The notes under the pieces were generated by a model. That model was not told the origin of the DNA and did no database searches. It saw nothing but the letters and a program-made list of their open reading frames with translations. The position numbers were made by a program, and so were the translations under genes. From NCBI GenBank assembly GCA_016715365.1, contig JADKAM010000003.1, forward strand, positions 186,001-250,000: DNA of 64,000 nt. The letters run 5' to 3'. Below are positions 63,986-64,000 of the stretch, piece by piece. Position 1 is the first letter of the stretch. Each line of letters begins with the position of its first letter. This DNA comes from Chitinophagaceae bacterium (GTDB lineage Bacteria > Bacteroidota > Bacteroidia > Chitinophagales > Chitinophagaceae).

Positions 63986-64000
63986 GAATTGGTAACAAAG

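Overview
The window looks like chromosomal DNA of a Bacteroidota bacterium, most likely a member of the Chitinophagaceae. This is inferred from several features. Base composition is moderately AT-rich. Two large surface proteins end in type IX secretion sorting domains. There is a TonB-dependent receptor with an N-terminal carboxypeptidase-regulatory-like domain, two tRNA genes without an encoded CCA end, and promoters of the Bacteroidota form TTTG-N19/20-TAnnTTTG upstream of both tRNAs and two protein genes. No prophage, transposase, rRNA operon or CRISPR array was seen.

Layout. 1-6.4 kb: the 3' part of a repeat-rich exported protein, a broken CpsB/YwqE phosphatase fragment, an outer-membrane beta-barrel protein and a lipoprotein of the PAP2/vanadium-haloperoxidase fold. 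6.6-13 kb: an unrecognised orphan, an SGLT-like symporter, tRNA-Arg, then a YbdK-type carboxylate-amine ligase with a frameshifted ATP-grasp ligase and a divergent esterase. 13-26 kb: TonB receptor, RibBA, TamB, a DinB/DUF1572 protein, a small membrane protein and gamma-glutamyltransferase. 26.3-33.1 kb: a tight operon of M14 peptidase, LmbE/PIG-L deacetylase, a 34-residue one-helix membrane protein and a Na+ symporter, the last two overlapping by ATGA. 33-36 kb: an ECF sigma factor, a membrane anti-sigma-like protein with a TonB C-terminus, and a DUF2911 protein. 36-42.4 kb: SAM hydroxide adenosyltransferase, SDR oxidoreductase, tRNA-Lys, LuxE-like acyltransferase, lipoprotein, UbiA-like protein, a frameshifted M42 aminopeptidase and two small membrane proteins. 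42.8-64 kb: a type IX-secreted beta-propeller protein, Lon, CCA-adding enzyme, pRiA4b ORF-3-like protein, MiaA, an orphan PAS histidine kinase, a small XRE regulator, an E2 acyltransferase, CinA, a PBP4-type carboxypeptidase, a thioesterase/DoxX operon and a large TPR protein.

Most genes are housekeeping, cell-envelope or nutrient-uptake functions. The least ordinary features are: (i) islands of short, word-like repeats (for example GAGTCAGGAGTC or AATGGATAATTGATAATT) at gene 3' ends, several of them in hairpin arrangement; they supply stop codons and last residues of neighbouring genes, and related text also sits in frame in the linkers of the E2 protein; (ii) two single-base frameshifts in otherwise well-preserved enzymes, one on an A8 run containing a canonical -1 slippery heptamer; (iii) the 34-residue membrane protein coupled to a symporter; (iv) the two-ligase plus esterase cluster, a candidate small-peptide pathway; and (v) inverted repeats upstream of the XRE gene and between ggt and the peptidase operon.
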